A stretch of DNA of 64,000 nucleotides from Mantis religiosa (taxonomy: Eukaryota; Arthropoda; Insecta; Mantodea; Mantidae), in assembly GCA_030765055.1 (NCBI GenBank), contig CM060955.1:157448006-157512005 (forward strand), given 5' to 3'. Position numbers and translations under genes: made by a program. Each line of letters opens with the position of its first letter. Position 1 is the stretch's first letter. The notes beneath the pieces were generated by a model. It was given only the letters and a program-made list of their open reading frames with translations. It did no database searches and was not told the origin of the DNA. This document shows, piece after piece, positions 33,601 through 46,299 of this stretch.

Positions 33601-33786
33601 TTGACAGAGCATTGTTTTGATAACGACTATAGAGCCAATTTTCGGGAGACGACCATCTTGGCAAAATGCAACAGTTACTGGGAGCGGAGAATTAAGGAGG
33701 CCTTGACCATTTCATTCGAGAGGAGCACGCTTAATCATGATGCTGGATTTCATTTCAGCTCCTCTTGGAAACCGGCTTTAAAATAG
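33601..33786 (+). pseudogene. Penelope-like GIY-YIG endonuclease, C-terminal end
   Basis: The frame reads TEHCFDNDYRANFRETTILA, KCNSYWERRIKEALTISFER, STLNHDAGFHFSSSWKPALK and stop. The arrangement (A/T)EH.. ..H/Y..xFxxTxIL....YWxRxIKEAxxI....xNxDxGxxxSxxWxPxL is the C-terminal block of Penelope-like GIY-YIG endonucleases. No reverse transcriptase domain is present upstream, so it is a 5'-truncated copy. Confidence 0.8.
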
Positions 33787-34009
33787 AAATCCGTCTACCT
33801 AAGAAACACATATCATTACAGCTTGATAATCTAGTTAAGTAGTTACGTTTCTTCAGCCCAATTAATTTTCTATACTCACGCCATCTCCCGTCCTGGCGCT
33901 TAATTTACTAAAAACAGTCTTTTGTTCAGCAATGCGAATACTGATGGTGTTTTGTCTTTGTTTATATTTGTGTTATATCTAGTGATACATTTGTGGTTAT
34001 AACATTTAA

Positions 34010-34060
34010 TAAATATCCTGATGATGGGAGAGATGTACACTCCCGAAACGTCGATTTCTA
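34010..34060 (+). ncRNA. hammerhead-ribozyme motif of a Penelope-like element
   Basis: Core ctgatga at 34018-34024, a 5-bp helix gggag/ctccc (34026-34030 with 34040-34044) closing a 9-base loop, then gaaac and gtc (34045-34052). A minimal one-base-pair third helix (acgt) is left, as described for the dimer-acting hammerheads of Penelope-like elements. One extra T precedes the helix. Activity cannot be judged by eye. Confidence 0.6.
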
Positions 34061-34110
34061 ATCGTCTTTTCACCTGGCTTGCTTCCCAAGAAGATCTCGA
34101 GTATATTCGT

Positions 34111-34924
34111 TGCCAGGAAAGCTTCAGGTGTTATTATAGCAAACATATTTGTGGTTTTACGAGTAATATGCACGCTATTACTAACTGCCAGAGTTGACAT
34201 TAATCCTGGGACAAACGGCTACCAAGTGTAATAGAAGAAATATTAACTATACTAAAGGATATGGATGAGAAATTAGGAAATAAACTAAATGAGGTGGAGA
34301 AAGAATCTGCTAAGACATTGCTTAGAATATCAAGAAAAGAGTTTAAAAGGCAATTTATGTTGCTATAGTATACAATACAGGTTGCTTCGACATCCCGCCG
34401 AACGTTTATAGACGTTTCGTAGTTTATAACTTAACTAGTCTGAATTTCGGTGTCGCAATTTCGAAATTCTCTTAGGTATAATGTTATGCAGCATTAAATA
34501 TTACATTATTTTGTGATTAGGCAGACCAGGAAACACTGGTGTGTGAACCTCAAAAGTTGTTATTGGGCCGTACCGACCACGAAAACAAAAACATTGCTGC
34601 TTGCTTATCAGTGACCCTATCCTTGCTTTCAGGTAAGTGCAAAAATTGACAACTGGGACAGTTCCAGGGTTGCTCATTTTGCTGTGATCTTAATTGAACA
34701 ATACTTTGAAACAGTTACTGTAAAATCAACAGCTTACCTCTAACTTACAAATGCTTTATTTAGTATTATTAAACACAGTGAAATAAAATGCTTGTCTCAT
34801 TGCATAAGGCATTTATCTTTGGTTAACTTTATCTACAATTGTTTCATATTGTTCTCTGTTCTTTTTATCATTTAATACTTCCATACTCAACCTCATTAAC
34901 ATTAACTTCCCTCTAAAAGGTATA
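34111..34924. other. unassigned sequence
   Basis: I recognise no gene or repeat. A minus-strand open frame at 34006-34200 overlaps the Penelope-like end and is fortuitous. Confidence 0.45.
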
Positions 34925-35405
34925 AGTTGCATATGTCCACCAGCTTATCTGCCATCATGGACTACTATAACGGAATGTTGGAACACGTTAAACACGCCAT
35001 AAACAAACAACTAAAGAATAACTTCTTTATTGCGGTTTCATAAGCCAAAGAAATTCTTAATGTCGGTAGAGCACCTGCCCGCAGTGCTAGGGGTCCCGGG
35101 TTCGATTCCCGGTGGTGGGAGTGGGGAGTTTTCTCCGACCAAGATAATTCCCCATCTTCCCTAGAGTCTGGAAGTATGAATGAGAGTGTGAACGTGCGCG
35201 TGAGATTGAAAACCAAAGATAACGAGTTAACACCTTCGGTATGTTCCAAAGGAGAACGGCCGCCGATATGACCATTGTAGTTAAAGGCAAAATAAAAAAA
35301 TAAAAAATAAAAAAATCTTAATAGTAGCAAGCTACCGTGCAGTATGTTGGTATTTTTACAAACAGCTACAGCAGGTGGCACGTTGTCATCTACCCGCGAA
35401 CTTCG
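34925..35405. repeat. repeat Y, copy 2, split by SINE5
   Basis: Same sequence as 19345-19590, interrupted at aaattcttaat by a tRNA-derived SINE. Its right end runs directly into the second 108-bp array. Confidence 0.7.
35062..35312 (+). repeat. SINE5, tRNA-derived
   Basis: Box A-like ggtagagcacctg and box B ggttcgattcc lie close together in a tRNA-like head. A body and an (A/AAAT)-rich tail follow. Flanking duplication aaattcttaat (35051-35061) and aaatcttaat (35313-35322). Repeat Y copy 1 gives the empty site. Confidence 0.8.
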
Positions 35406-38400
35406 ATACCTCTATGTACCCTGTACTCATTTGAACATCATTTCATTCATCGTCCGATATAACTTGACGTTGGAGGTTTTCCCTTATCCTGAAAGATGAA
35501 TGTCTGGTAACCCTAAGCTCTATGTACCCTGTACTCATTTGAACATCATTTCATTCATTGTCCGATATAACTTGACGTTGGAGGTTTTCCCTTATCCTGA
35601 AAGATGAATGTCTGGTAACCCTAAGCTCTATGTACCCTGTACTCATTTGAACATCATTTCATTCATCGTCCGATATAACTTGACGTTGAAGGTTTTCCCT
35701 TATCCTGAAAGATGAATGTCTGGTAACTCTAAGCTCTATGTACCCTGTACTCATTTGAACATCATTTCATTCTTCGTCAGATATGACTTAACGTTGGAGA
35801 TTTTCCCTTATCCTGAAAGATGAATCTCTGGTAAATCTAAGCTCTATGTGCCCTGCACTCATTTGAACATCATTACATTCATAGTCCGATATGACCTAAC
35901 GTTGGAGGTTTTCCCTTATCCTGAAAGATGAATGTCTGGTAACTCTAAGCTCTATGTACCCTGTACTCATTTGAACATCATTTCATTCTTCGTCAGATAT
36001 GACTTAACGTTGGAGATTTTCCCTTATCCTGAAAGATGAATCTCTGGTAAATCTAAGCTCTGTGTGCCCTGCACTCATTTGAACATCATTACATTCATAG
36101 TCCGATATAACCTAACGTTGGAGGTTTTCCCTTATCCTGAAAGATGAATGTCTGGTAACTCTAAGCTCTATGTACCCTGTACTCATTTGAACATCATTTC
36201 ATTCTTCGTCAGATATGACTTAACGTTGGAGATTTTCCCTTATCCTGAAAGATGAATCTCTGGTAAATCTAAGCTCTGTGTGCCCTGCACTCATTTGAAC
36301 ATCATTACATTCATAGTCCGATATGACCTAACGTTGGAGGTTTTCCCTTATCCTGAAAGATGAATGTCTGGTAACTCTAAGCTCTATGTACCCTGTACTC
36401 ATTTGAACATCATTTCATTCTTCGTCAGATATGACTTAACGTTGGAGATTTTCCCTTATCCTGAAAGATGAATCTCTGGTAAATCTAAGCTCTGTGTGCC
36501 CTGCACTCATTTGAACATCATTACATTCATAGTCCGATATGACCTAACGTTGGAGGTTTTCCCTTATCCTGAAAGATGAATGTCTGGTAACTCTAAGCTC
36601 TATGTACCCTGTACTCATTTGAACATCATTTCATTCTTCGTCAGATATGACTTAACGTTGGAGATTTTCCCTTATCCTGAAAGATGAATCTCTGGTAAAT
36701 CTAAGCTCTGTGTGCCCTGCACTCATTTGAACATCATTACATTCATAGTCCGATATGACCTAACGTTGGAGGTTTTCCCTTATCCTGAAAGATGAATGTC
36801 TGGTAACTCTAAGCTCTATGTACCCTGTACTCATTTGAACATCATTTCATTCTTCGTCAGATATGACTTAACGTTGGAGATTTTCCCTTATCCTGAAAGA
36901 TGAATCTCTGGTAAATCTAAGCTCTGTGTGCCCTGCACTCATTTGAACATCATTACATTCATAGTCCGATATGACCTAACGTTGGAGGTTTTCCCTTATC
37001 CTGAAAGATGAATGTCTGGTAACTCTAAGCTCTATGTACCCTGTACTCATTTGAACATCATTTCATTCATCGTCCGATATGACTTAACGTTGGAGATTTT
37101 CCCTTATCCTGAAAGATGAATCTCTGGTAAATCTAAGCTCTGTGTACCCTGTACTCATTTGAACATCATTTCATTCTTCGTCAGATATGACTTAACGTTG
37201 GAGATTTTCCCTTATCCTGAAAGATGAATGTCTGGTAACTCTAAGCTCTATGTACCCTGTACTCATTTGAACATCATTTCATTCATCGTCCGATATGACT
37301 TAACGTTGGAGATTTTCCCTTATCCTGAAAGATGAATCTCTGGTAAATCTAAGCTCTGTGTGCCCTGCACTCATTTGAACATCATTACATTCATAGTCCG
37401 ATATGACCTAACGTTGGAGGTTTTCCCTTATCCTGAAAAATGAATGTCTGGTAACTCTAAGCTCTATGTACCCTGTACTCATTTGAACATCATTTCATTC
37501 ATCGTCCGATATAACTTGACGTTGGAGGTTTTCCCTTATCCTGAAAGATGAATGTCTGGTAACTCTAAGCTCTATGTACCCTCAACTCATTTGAACATCA
37601 TTTCATTCATCGTCCGATATAACTTGACGTTGGAAGTTTTCCCTTATACTGAAAGATGAATGTCTGGTAACTCTAAGCTCTATGTACCCTGTACTCATTT
37701 GAACGTCATTTCATTCATCGTCCGATATGACAACGCTGGAGGTTTTCCCTTATCCTGAAAGATGAATGTCTGGTAACTCTAAGCTCTATGTACCCTGTAC
37801 TCATTTGAACATCATTTCATTCATCGTCCGATATGACTTAACGTTGGAGGTTTTCCCTTATCCTGAAAGATGAATGTCTGGTAGCTCTAAGCTCTATGTA
37901 CCCTGTACTCATTTGAACATCATTTCATTCATCGTCCGATATGGCTTAACATTGGAGGTTTTCCCTTATCCTGAAAGATGAATGTCTGGTAACTCTAAGC
38001 TCTGTGTACCCTGTCTCATTTGAACATCATTCATCGTCCGATATGACAACGTTGGCGGTTTTCCCTTATCCTGAAAGATGAATATCTGGTAACTCTAAGC
38101 TCTATGTACCCTGTACTCATTTGTACATCATTTCATTCATCGTCCGATATGACTTAACGTTGGAGGTTTTCCCTTATCCTGAAAGATGAATGTCTGGTAA
38201 ATCTAAGCTCTATGTACCCTGTACTCATTTGTACATCATTTCATTCATCGTCCGATATGACTTAACGTTGGAGGTTTTCCCCTTATCCTGAAAGATGAGT
38301 ATCTGATAACTCTAAGCTCTATGTACCCGTACTCATTTGAACATTATTTCATTCATCGTCCGATATGACTTAACGTTGGAGGTTTTCCCTTATCCTGAAA

Positions 38401-41400
38401 GATGAATGTCTGGTAACTCTTAGCTCTATGTACCCTGTACTCATTTGTACATCATTTCATTCATCGTCCGATATGACTTAACGTTGGAGGTTTTCCCTTA
38501 TCCTGAAAGATGAATGTCTGGTAACTCTAAGCTCTATGTACCCTGTACTCATTTGTACATCATTTCATTCATCGTCCGATATGACTTAACGTTGGAGGTT
38601 TTCCCTTATCCTGAAAGATGAATGTCTGGAACTCTAAGCTCTATGTACCCTGTACTCCTTTGAACATCATTTCATTCATCGTCCGATATGACTTTACATT
38701 GGAGGTTTTCCCTTATCCTGAAAGATGAATCTCTGGTAACTCTAAGCTCTGTGTGCCCTGTACTCATTTGAACATCATTTCATTTATCGTCCGATATGAC
38801 TTAACATTGGAGGTTTTCCCTTATCCTGAAAGATGAATGTCTGGTAACTCTCAGCCCTATGTACCCTCTACTCATTTGAACATCATTTCCTTCATCGTCC
38901 GATATGACTTTACATTGGAGGTTTTCCCTTATCCTGAAAGATGAATGTCTGGTAACTCTAAGCTCTATGTACCCTGTACTCATTTGAACATCATTTCATT
39001 CATCGTCCGATATAACCTAACGTTGGAGGTTTTCTCTTATCCTGAAATATGAATGTCTGGTAACTCTAAGCTGTATGTACCCTCTACTCATTTGAACATC
39101 ATTTCATTCATCGTCCGATATGACTTTACATTGGAGGTTTTCCCTTATCCTGAAAGATGAATGTCTGGTAACTCTAAGCTCTATGTACCCTGTACTCATT
39201 TGAACATCATTTCATTCATCGTCCGATATAACCTAACGTTGGAGGTTTTCTCTTATCCTGAAATATGAATGTCTGGTAACTCTAAGCTGTATGTACCCTG
39301 TACTCATTTGGGCATTATTTCAGTCATCGTCCGATAAGACTTAACGTTGGCGGTTTTCCCTTATCCTGAAAGATGAATGTCTGGTAACACTAAGCTCTAT
39401 GTACCCTGTACTCATTTGTACATCATTTCATTCATCGTCCGATATGACTTAACGTTGGACGTTTTCCCTTATCCTGATAGATGAATGTCTGCTAACACTA
39501 AGCTCTATGTATCCTGTACTCATTTGTACATCATTTCAGTCATCGTCCGATATGACTTAACGTTGGCGGTTTTCCCTTATCCTGAAAGTTGAATGTCTGG
39601 TAACACTAAGCTCTATGTACCCTGTACTCATTTGAACATTAGTTTCTTCATCGTCCGATAAGACTTAACGTTGGAGGTTTTCCCTTATCCTGAAAGATGA
39701 ATGTCTGGTAACTCTAAGCTCTATGTACCCTGTACTCATTTGTACATCATTTCATTCATCGTCCGATATGACTTAACGTTGGAGGTTTTCTCTTATCCTG
39801 AAAGATGAATGTCTGGTAACTGTAAGCTCTATGTACCCTGTACTCATTTGAACATCATACATCGTCTGATATGACTTAACGTTGGAGGTTTTCCCTTATC
39901 CTGAAAGATGAATGTCTGGTATCTCTAAGCTCTATGTACCCTGTACTCATTTGAACATTAGTTCATTCATCGTCCGATAAGACTTAACGTTGGAGGTTTT
40001 CCCTTATCCTGAAAGATGAATGTCTGGTAACTCTAAGCTCTATGTACCCTGTACTCATTTGTACATCATTTCATTCATCGTCCGATATGACTTAACGTTG
40101 GAGGTTTTCTCTTATCCTGAAAGATGAATGTCTGGTAACTGTAAGCTCTATGTACCCTGTGCTCATTTGAACATCATTCATCGTCTGATATGACTTAACG
40201 TTGGAGGTTTTCCCTTATCCTGAAAGATGAATGTCTGGTATCTCTAAGCTCTATGTACCCTGTACTCATTTGAACATCATTTCATTCATCGTCCGATATG
40301 ACTTAACGTTGGAGGTTTTCCCTTATCCCGAAAGATGAATGTCTGGTAACTCTAAGCTCTATGTACCCTGTACTCATTTGTACATCATTTCATTCATCGT
40401 CCGATATGACTTTACATTGGAGGTTTTCCCTTATCCTGAAAGATGAATGTCTGGTAACTCTCAGCCCTATGTACCCTGTACTCATTTGAACATCATTTCA
40501 TTCATCGTCCGATATGACTTTACATTGGAGGTTTTCCCTTATCCTGAAAGATGAATGTCTGGTAACTCTAAGCTCTATGTACCCTGTACTCATTTGAACA
40601 TCATTTCATTCATCGTCCGATATAACCTAACGTTGGAGGTTTTCTCTTATCCTGAAAGATGAATGTCTGGTAACTCTAAGCTCTATGTACCCTGTACTCA
40701 TTTGAACATCATTTCATTAATCGTCCGATATGACTTAACGTTGGAGGTTTTCCCTTATCCTGAAAGATGAATGTCTGGTAACTCTAAGTTCTGTGTACCC
40801 TGTACTCATTTGTACATCATTTCATTCATCGTCCGATATGACTTAACGTTGGACGTTTTCCCTTATCCTGATAGATGAATGTCTGCTAACACTAAGCTCT
40901 ATGTATCCTGTACTCATTTGTACATCATTTCAGTCATCGTCCGATATGACTTAACGTTGGCGGTTTTCCCTTATCCTGAAAGTTGAATGTCTGGTAACAC
41001 TAAGCTCTATGTACCCTGTACTCATTTGAACATTAGTTCATTCATCGTCCGATAAGACTTAACGTTGGAGGTTTTCCCTTATCCTGAAAGATGAATGTCT
41101 GGTAACTCTAAGTTCTATGTACCCTGTACTCATTTGTACATCATTTCATTCATCGTCCGATATGACTTAACGTTGGAGGTTTTCTCTTATCCTGAAAGAT
41201 GAATGTCTGGTAACTGTAAGCTCTATGTACCCTGTACTCATTTGAACATCATTCATCGTCTGATATGACTTAACGTTGGAGGATTTCCCTTATCCTGAAA
41301 GATGAATGTCTGGTATCTCTAAGCTCTATGTACCCTGTACTCATTTGAACATTAGTTCATTCATCGTCCGATAAGACTTAACGTTGGAGGTTTTCCCTTA

Positions 41401-43078
41401 TCCTGAAAGATGAATGTCTGGTAACTCTAAGCTCTATGTACCCTGTACTCATTTGTACATCATTTCATTCATCGTCCGATATGACTTAACGTTGGAGGTT
41501 TTTTCTTATCCTGAAAGATGAATGTCTGGTAACTGTAAGCTCTATGTACCCTGTACTCATTTGAACATCATTCATCGTCTGATATGACAACGTTGGAGGT
41601 TTTCCCTTATCCTGAAAGATGCATGTCTGGTATCTCTAAGCTCTATGTACCCTGTACTCATTTGAACATCATTTCATTCATCGTCCGATATGACTTAACG
41701 TTGGAGGTTTTCCCTTATCCCGAAAGATGAATGTCTGGTAACTCTAAGCTCTATGTACCCTGTACTCATTTGTACATCATTTCATTCATCGTCCGATATG
41801 ACTTAACATTGGAGGTTTTCCCTTATCCTGAAAGATGAATGTCTGGTAACTCTCAGCCCTATGTACCCTGTACTCATTTGAACATCATTTCATTCATCGT
41901 CCGATATGACTTTACATTGGAGGTTTTCCCTTATCCTGAAAGATGAATGTCTGGTAACTCTAAGCTCTATGTACCCTGTACTCATTTGAACATCATTTCA
42001 TTCATCGTCCGATATAACCTAACGTTGGAGGTTTTCTCTTATCCTGAAAGATGAATGTCTGGTAACTCTAAGCTCTATGTACCCTGTACTCATTTGAACA
42101 TCATTTCATTAATCGTCCGATATGACTTAACGTTGGAGGTTTTCCCTTATCCTGAAAGATGAATGTCTGGTAACTCTAAGTTCTGTGTACCCTGTGCTCA
42201 TTTGTACATCATTTCATTCATCGTCCGATATGACTTAACGTTGGAGGTTTTCCCTTATCCTGAAAGATGAATATCTGGTAACTCTAAGCTCTATGTACCC
42301 TGTACTCATTTGAACATTATTTCATTCATCGTCCGATATGACTTAACGTTGGAGGTTTTCCCTTATCCTGAAAGATGAATGTCTCTTAACTCTCAGCTCT
42401 ATGTACCCTGTACTCATTTGTACATCATTTCATTCATCGTCCGATATGACTTAACGCTGGAGGTTTTCTCTTATCCTGAAAGATGAATATCTGGTAACTC
42501 TAAGCTCTATGTACCCTGTACTCATTTGAACATTATTTCATTCATCGTCCGATATGACTTAACGTTGGAGGTTTTCCCTTATCCTGAAAGATCAATGTCT
42601 GGTAACTCTAAGCTCTATGTACCCTGTACTCATTTGTACATCATTTCATTCATCGTCCGATATGACTTAACGTTGGAGGTTTTCTCTTATCCTGAAAGAT
42701 GAATGTCTGGTAACTCTAAGCTGTATGTACCCTCTACTCATTTGAACATTATTTCATTCATCGTCCGATATGACTTAACGTTGGAGGTTTTCCCTTATCC
42801 TGAAAGATGAATGTCTGGTAACTCTAAGCTCTATGTACCCTGTACTCATTTGTACATCATTTCATTCATCGTCCGATATGACTTAACGTTGGAGGTTTTC
42901 TCTTATCCTGAAAGATGAATGTCTGGTAACTCTAAGCTCTATGTACCCTGTACTCATTTGAACATCATTTCATTCGTCGTCCGATATGACTTAACGTTGG
43001 AGGTTTTCTCTTATCCTGAAAGATGAATGTCTGGTAACTCTAAGCTCTATGTATCCTGTACTCATTTGAACATCATCC
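35406..43078 (+). repeat. 108-bp satellite array 2, with higher-order units
   Basis: About 71 units of the same SINE1-derived 108-bp monomer, in the same orientation as array 1. From about 35.7 to 37.0 kb two variants alternate (ttcttcgtcagatatg with gagattttccc, then ttacattcatagtccg), giving a 216-bp dimer repeated at least six times. From about 39.4 to 42.2 kb a block of about 1.39 kb is duplicated: ggacgttttccc plus tgctaacac at 39457 recurs at 40851, and tcagccctatg at 40461 recurs at 41853. Some units carry 8-12 base deletions. Sixty-codon frames are artefacts. Confidence 0.95.
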
Positions 43079-43084
43079 TTAATT

Positions 43085-43165
43085 TGAAGGAGGTAAATAA
43101 TATATATGACCTTGAGGCCGGTAGTCGGGTTGGCATGCTCTGGCCCACTGGAATTCTGTTACGGT
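43085..43165 (+). repeat. SINE2 3' fragment
   Basis: Shares gaggccggtagtcgggttgg and tctggccc with 49110-49160. It adjoins the satellite. Confidence 0.5.
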
Positions 43166-44051
43166 ATGGATTACATTTATATAATATAGGATATACACCA
43201 AGATCAATATTTTATTTTTGAAATATCTGTTTTTTGAGAAAAAATTCAGGTAATTCTTTTTCAAAATATTTTACGTGATTGCAGTTTTCAATTAATTCTT
43301 CTGAAATTTGTTATGCGTATGCCCAAAATGGGTCATTATTTTTTTCTTTTGAGCACTTTTTGAGTTGTTGCTTTTTAAATCTGAATGACACTCAATCTAG
43401 AAATTAAAATGACAGAATTTAAAAGATAATTTATAAAGATCCAACGCTGTAATCATTTGAATTATACATAATTTCAAAGACTGTCACTTTTAAAATTTAA
43501 CATATCGGAAACTAAAAGAGGCGCACCTCAAATTTAAAACCACCGTGATTATTGAAGACAAAAACACAGTTTCATCAACTTAACTGTGTATTTTCTACAT
43601 GCAGCAGGATTGGAGCTACAATATATTTCAATTTCTTCCATTTTTTATCTGGTATTCAACTCTGGAATTATGTAAACAGTGTATGATGGTTTATTGCACA
43701 AAATACTTTAGATAGATGGCATCGTGGTATCCGAACTAATAAGGAAATATCATTCCAACTTCTTGTAACCTTATTTATTTGAATATTTCCTTTGGTTAAT
43801 CGTACTTCTGAAGTTGCTTCAAATAACTTGTAAATCGATATGCACATTAATGGGAAATGAACGCCCTAGTACCGCCGTCTCGTCTTTTCATAACTCTAGG
43901 CAAATAAAATGTATCCAGAAGCTCCTGGAAACGTTATTGTTGCTCTCACGTGTAATACGGGATGTCTATTGATGCCGACTTGAAATTGTGGTTACACACC
44001 GGAAAACTCTGATGTGGCTCTCAAACTAAACTTAAAATGCTTTTCTTCTTG
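43166..44051. other. AT-rich sequence, no gene recognised
   Basis: No domain, repeat or exon-like frame recognised. Confidence 0.5.
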
Positions 44052-44055
44052 ATAT

Positions 44056-44426
44056 TGTGACTTTGTGGGTTCGTGAAATTAAAAGTTCAGGTTACAAACA
44101 CCAAAAAGTGCACCTTATTTCCGTAGAAACACGCTTCGTACACCAGAAGTCCAGAATTACGTCATATACACAATACAACTTGCAAGGTCATCGACCACAA
44201 ACAAACATCTGTTCAAACGCGAGTTCAACTAACAACTGACTGCTGTGGCATTCTAGAAATTTCTCAAACAATCGAGATGCGGCTAGAACAAAGAATTAGA
44301 ACTCTCGAGAAATCCGTCCCTTCCCCCCCCCCCCCGCCGTTTCAGCGAGCTATCATCTACACACTGCACGTCTGTCTCTTTGAAGTAGTCACCGGCGCCG
44401 CCTCGAATAACAATGGGCACGCGACA
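44056..44426 (-). mobile_element. solo LTR, copy 3
   Basis: 371 bp, minus-strand TGTCGCGT...AAGTCACA, flanked by atat (44052-44055 and 44427-44430). It is shorter than its relatives, with loss in the U3 part, and carries a poly-C run at 44323-44335. Confidence 0.85.
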
Positions 44427-44449
44427 ATATGCACTTTATGTTTTTTCAA

Positions 44450-44771
44450 GTTAAACGTTACCGAGGCGATGGCTCAGATGGTTTTGTCTGTGGCACATTC
44501 GGAGTTTGGGTTCGATTCCCGTGGCCGCATACCTGATCCAGAGGCTTTTTTTTTTTCGTTTTCTTTTCCGAGTCATCAGGCGAATGCTGGGTAGGTTAAG
44601 TACTTCCCCGAATTTCCTATCCTTCCATTTCATCTCCATTATCATCTCTCATCTGGTGGTGTCTCGGTGCTGCATGGCAGGATGATGTGCTCCTGGTAAA
44701 CACCTCCTCGGTTAGGACCGTCCCCCAACCCCATCTGGCGGAGACGTTTCTGGACCATAGTAGGGTGGGAT
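44450..44771 (+). repeat. SINE3 5' part
   Basis: A tRNA-like head (gaggcgatggctcagatgg, then gggttcgattcccgtggcc) followed by the body block tgctgcatggcaggatgatg. The element resumes at about 46300-46500, so repeat A with X copy 3 sits inside it. Confidence 0.75.
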
Positions 44772-46299
44772 TCACCACGAGGTCTACCCGACAATCCAAA
44801 GACTCCGGCCTCTTATCAACCCGGGAGCGATGGAAAACTCGGACATCTTTTCAAGGGGCAATAAATTCAGTCTAAAATGCCCCCCCCCCATCTACAACAA
44901 TGTTAAGACGGGTGGAAGCAGATACGCCACTTACGCGCATCAACCACGCAGGAAACACTACGGAATAACCTAAGTGGGGCCACCTGGTGATCTAGCACAC
45001 CTACTAGCTCTGCAGGCTAGTACCCGGGACTTCTTAGGCAACCCTCTACCTCCTCCGGGTGGCCGTAGCCTGGCCGGAGGTACCCGATCTCCCACGGGTG
45101 TCGGGAACACACTGCCCCCTCGGGTCAAACCCAATCCGAACAACTCCCATTCGGGAGGGACTCGAATATTCGGCCCGAAATTCCTCTGGTAATGTCAGAG
45201 GTAATGTCTGTCTAGTCAACGCGAGTGCAGTTGCCTCACAAAGCAAACACACCCTACCGCCCACTAATGACCGTCATAAATATATCTCCACACTTCAGAA
45301 ATGGAACACTGTCGTTGAGGACCAATAGCAACCCTGATTTTCTGGAAATGACAGTCACATGTCTACTCCACGTGGAGTCTCAGTTGCCAAAGTTCCAACT
45401 TCCAGTTGATCTGTTTCATTACGTGCAGAAATTCGTTGTGTGTCACGATGTGGAGACCGTGAGAGGGAAATGAAGTGGTAAATGCAAATGAAGTAAAAGA
45501 TAACTTTCAGTCAAGTGAAAATAAAGTGAAGACAATAGTGTGAATGAATTGGAAAGTGTTGCTGGGCCGAATTGTACTACCGGAGAAGTCTTAAAAAACA
45601 AAGTTATATCGGGAACTGTCTCTAAGCAAATTCAAGCGCGTGTTTTGGACAAATATAAATATTTGCTGACAAATAATCTTGGTAAGGGGTCATGCAATGA
45701 ACCTGGTGAATTCTGGGTATTCACAGAAATACTGTAAGAAATATTGTGACGAAAGGAATACCAAAAGACGCCGATCAAGTGTGAAAACTTAAGGAAATGT
45801 TTCGCTAAAGTAAATAATTTCACATGCGATTTAATTCGCCGAGAAGTTTATAGATTCTATGCAAAAGGGAGAGCGCCCACCTTAAATGAATTGGTTGCAC
45901 ATTTGCAAGAAATTTGTGATTTTCCTTATGGACCCTGCACTTTGCGTGGTCTCCTAAAGGAGCTGGGTTTCAAATACCGCACTTTGAGTAAGATAAGTGT
46001 TATTGTGGAATCCAGTAGCATTGTAGTTTGGCGATATAACTAAGGAAGTTTCGCAGTAATGGACATAAAATAATTTATTTAGACGAAACCTCGTACGATA
46101 CCCATGACGTATCGAGAAAGGTGGCAACCTTACAGAAAGGAGTGTGAGAAGGAGGGCCGGTGTTGTAAAACCATTATAAGGGTTCGTCAAAGGAGGCGGC
46201 CGAACTACACACGCGTTAAATAAACAGACTTTACCACGAGTGCTAGGGGTCCGCAGCACTCGGACCACAGCAGCTGAAGGGGATGGATACCCTCCCCTA
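44772..46299 (+). repeat. repeat A, copy 2, carrying element X
   Basis: Aligned to 538-1016 through ctggtgatctagcacacc, ctccgggtggccgtagcc and gtgtcgggaacacactgccc. Interrupted after gtcagaggta (45203) by X copy 3, it continues at 46232 with ccacgagtgctaggggtccg. The 7-base flank gggtggg may be its own target duplication in SINE3. Confidence 0.7.
45204..46231 (+). mobile_element. element X copy 3
   Basis: 1028 bp with both terminal repeats (atgtctgtctagtcaacgcg at left, mirrored by cgcgttaaataaacagactt at right). TA at 45202-45203 and 46232-46233. The empty site gtcagaggtaccacgagtgc is present in repeat A copy 1 (935-954), which proves the TA duplication. It encodes the left open frame (45225-45473) and a frameshifted transposase N-terminus (FWVFTEIL, then LNELVAHLQEICDF). 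Confidence 0.93.

Larger units (their letters stand above)
33545..34110 (+). mobile_element. Penelope-like element, 3' end
   Basis: 5'-truncated. It contains the C-terminus of the GIY-YIG endonuclease (33595-33786) and the 3' untranslated region with a hammerhead-type motif (34010-34060). The sister end at 1-110 matches only the 3' region. The left limit is uncertain, because LINE sequence abuts at about 33530. Confidence 0.75.
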
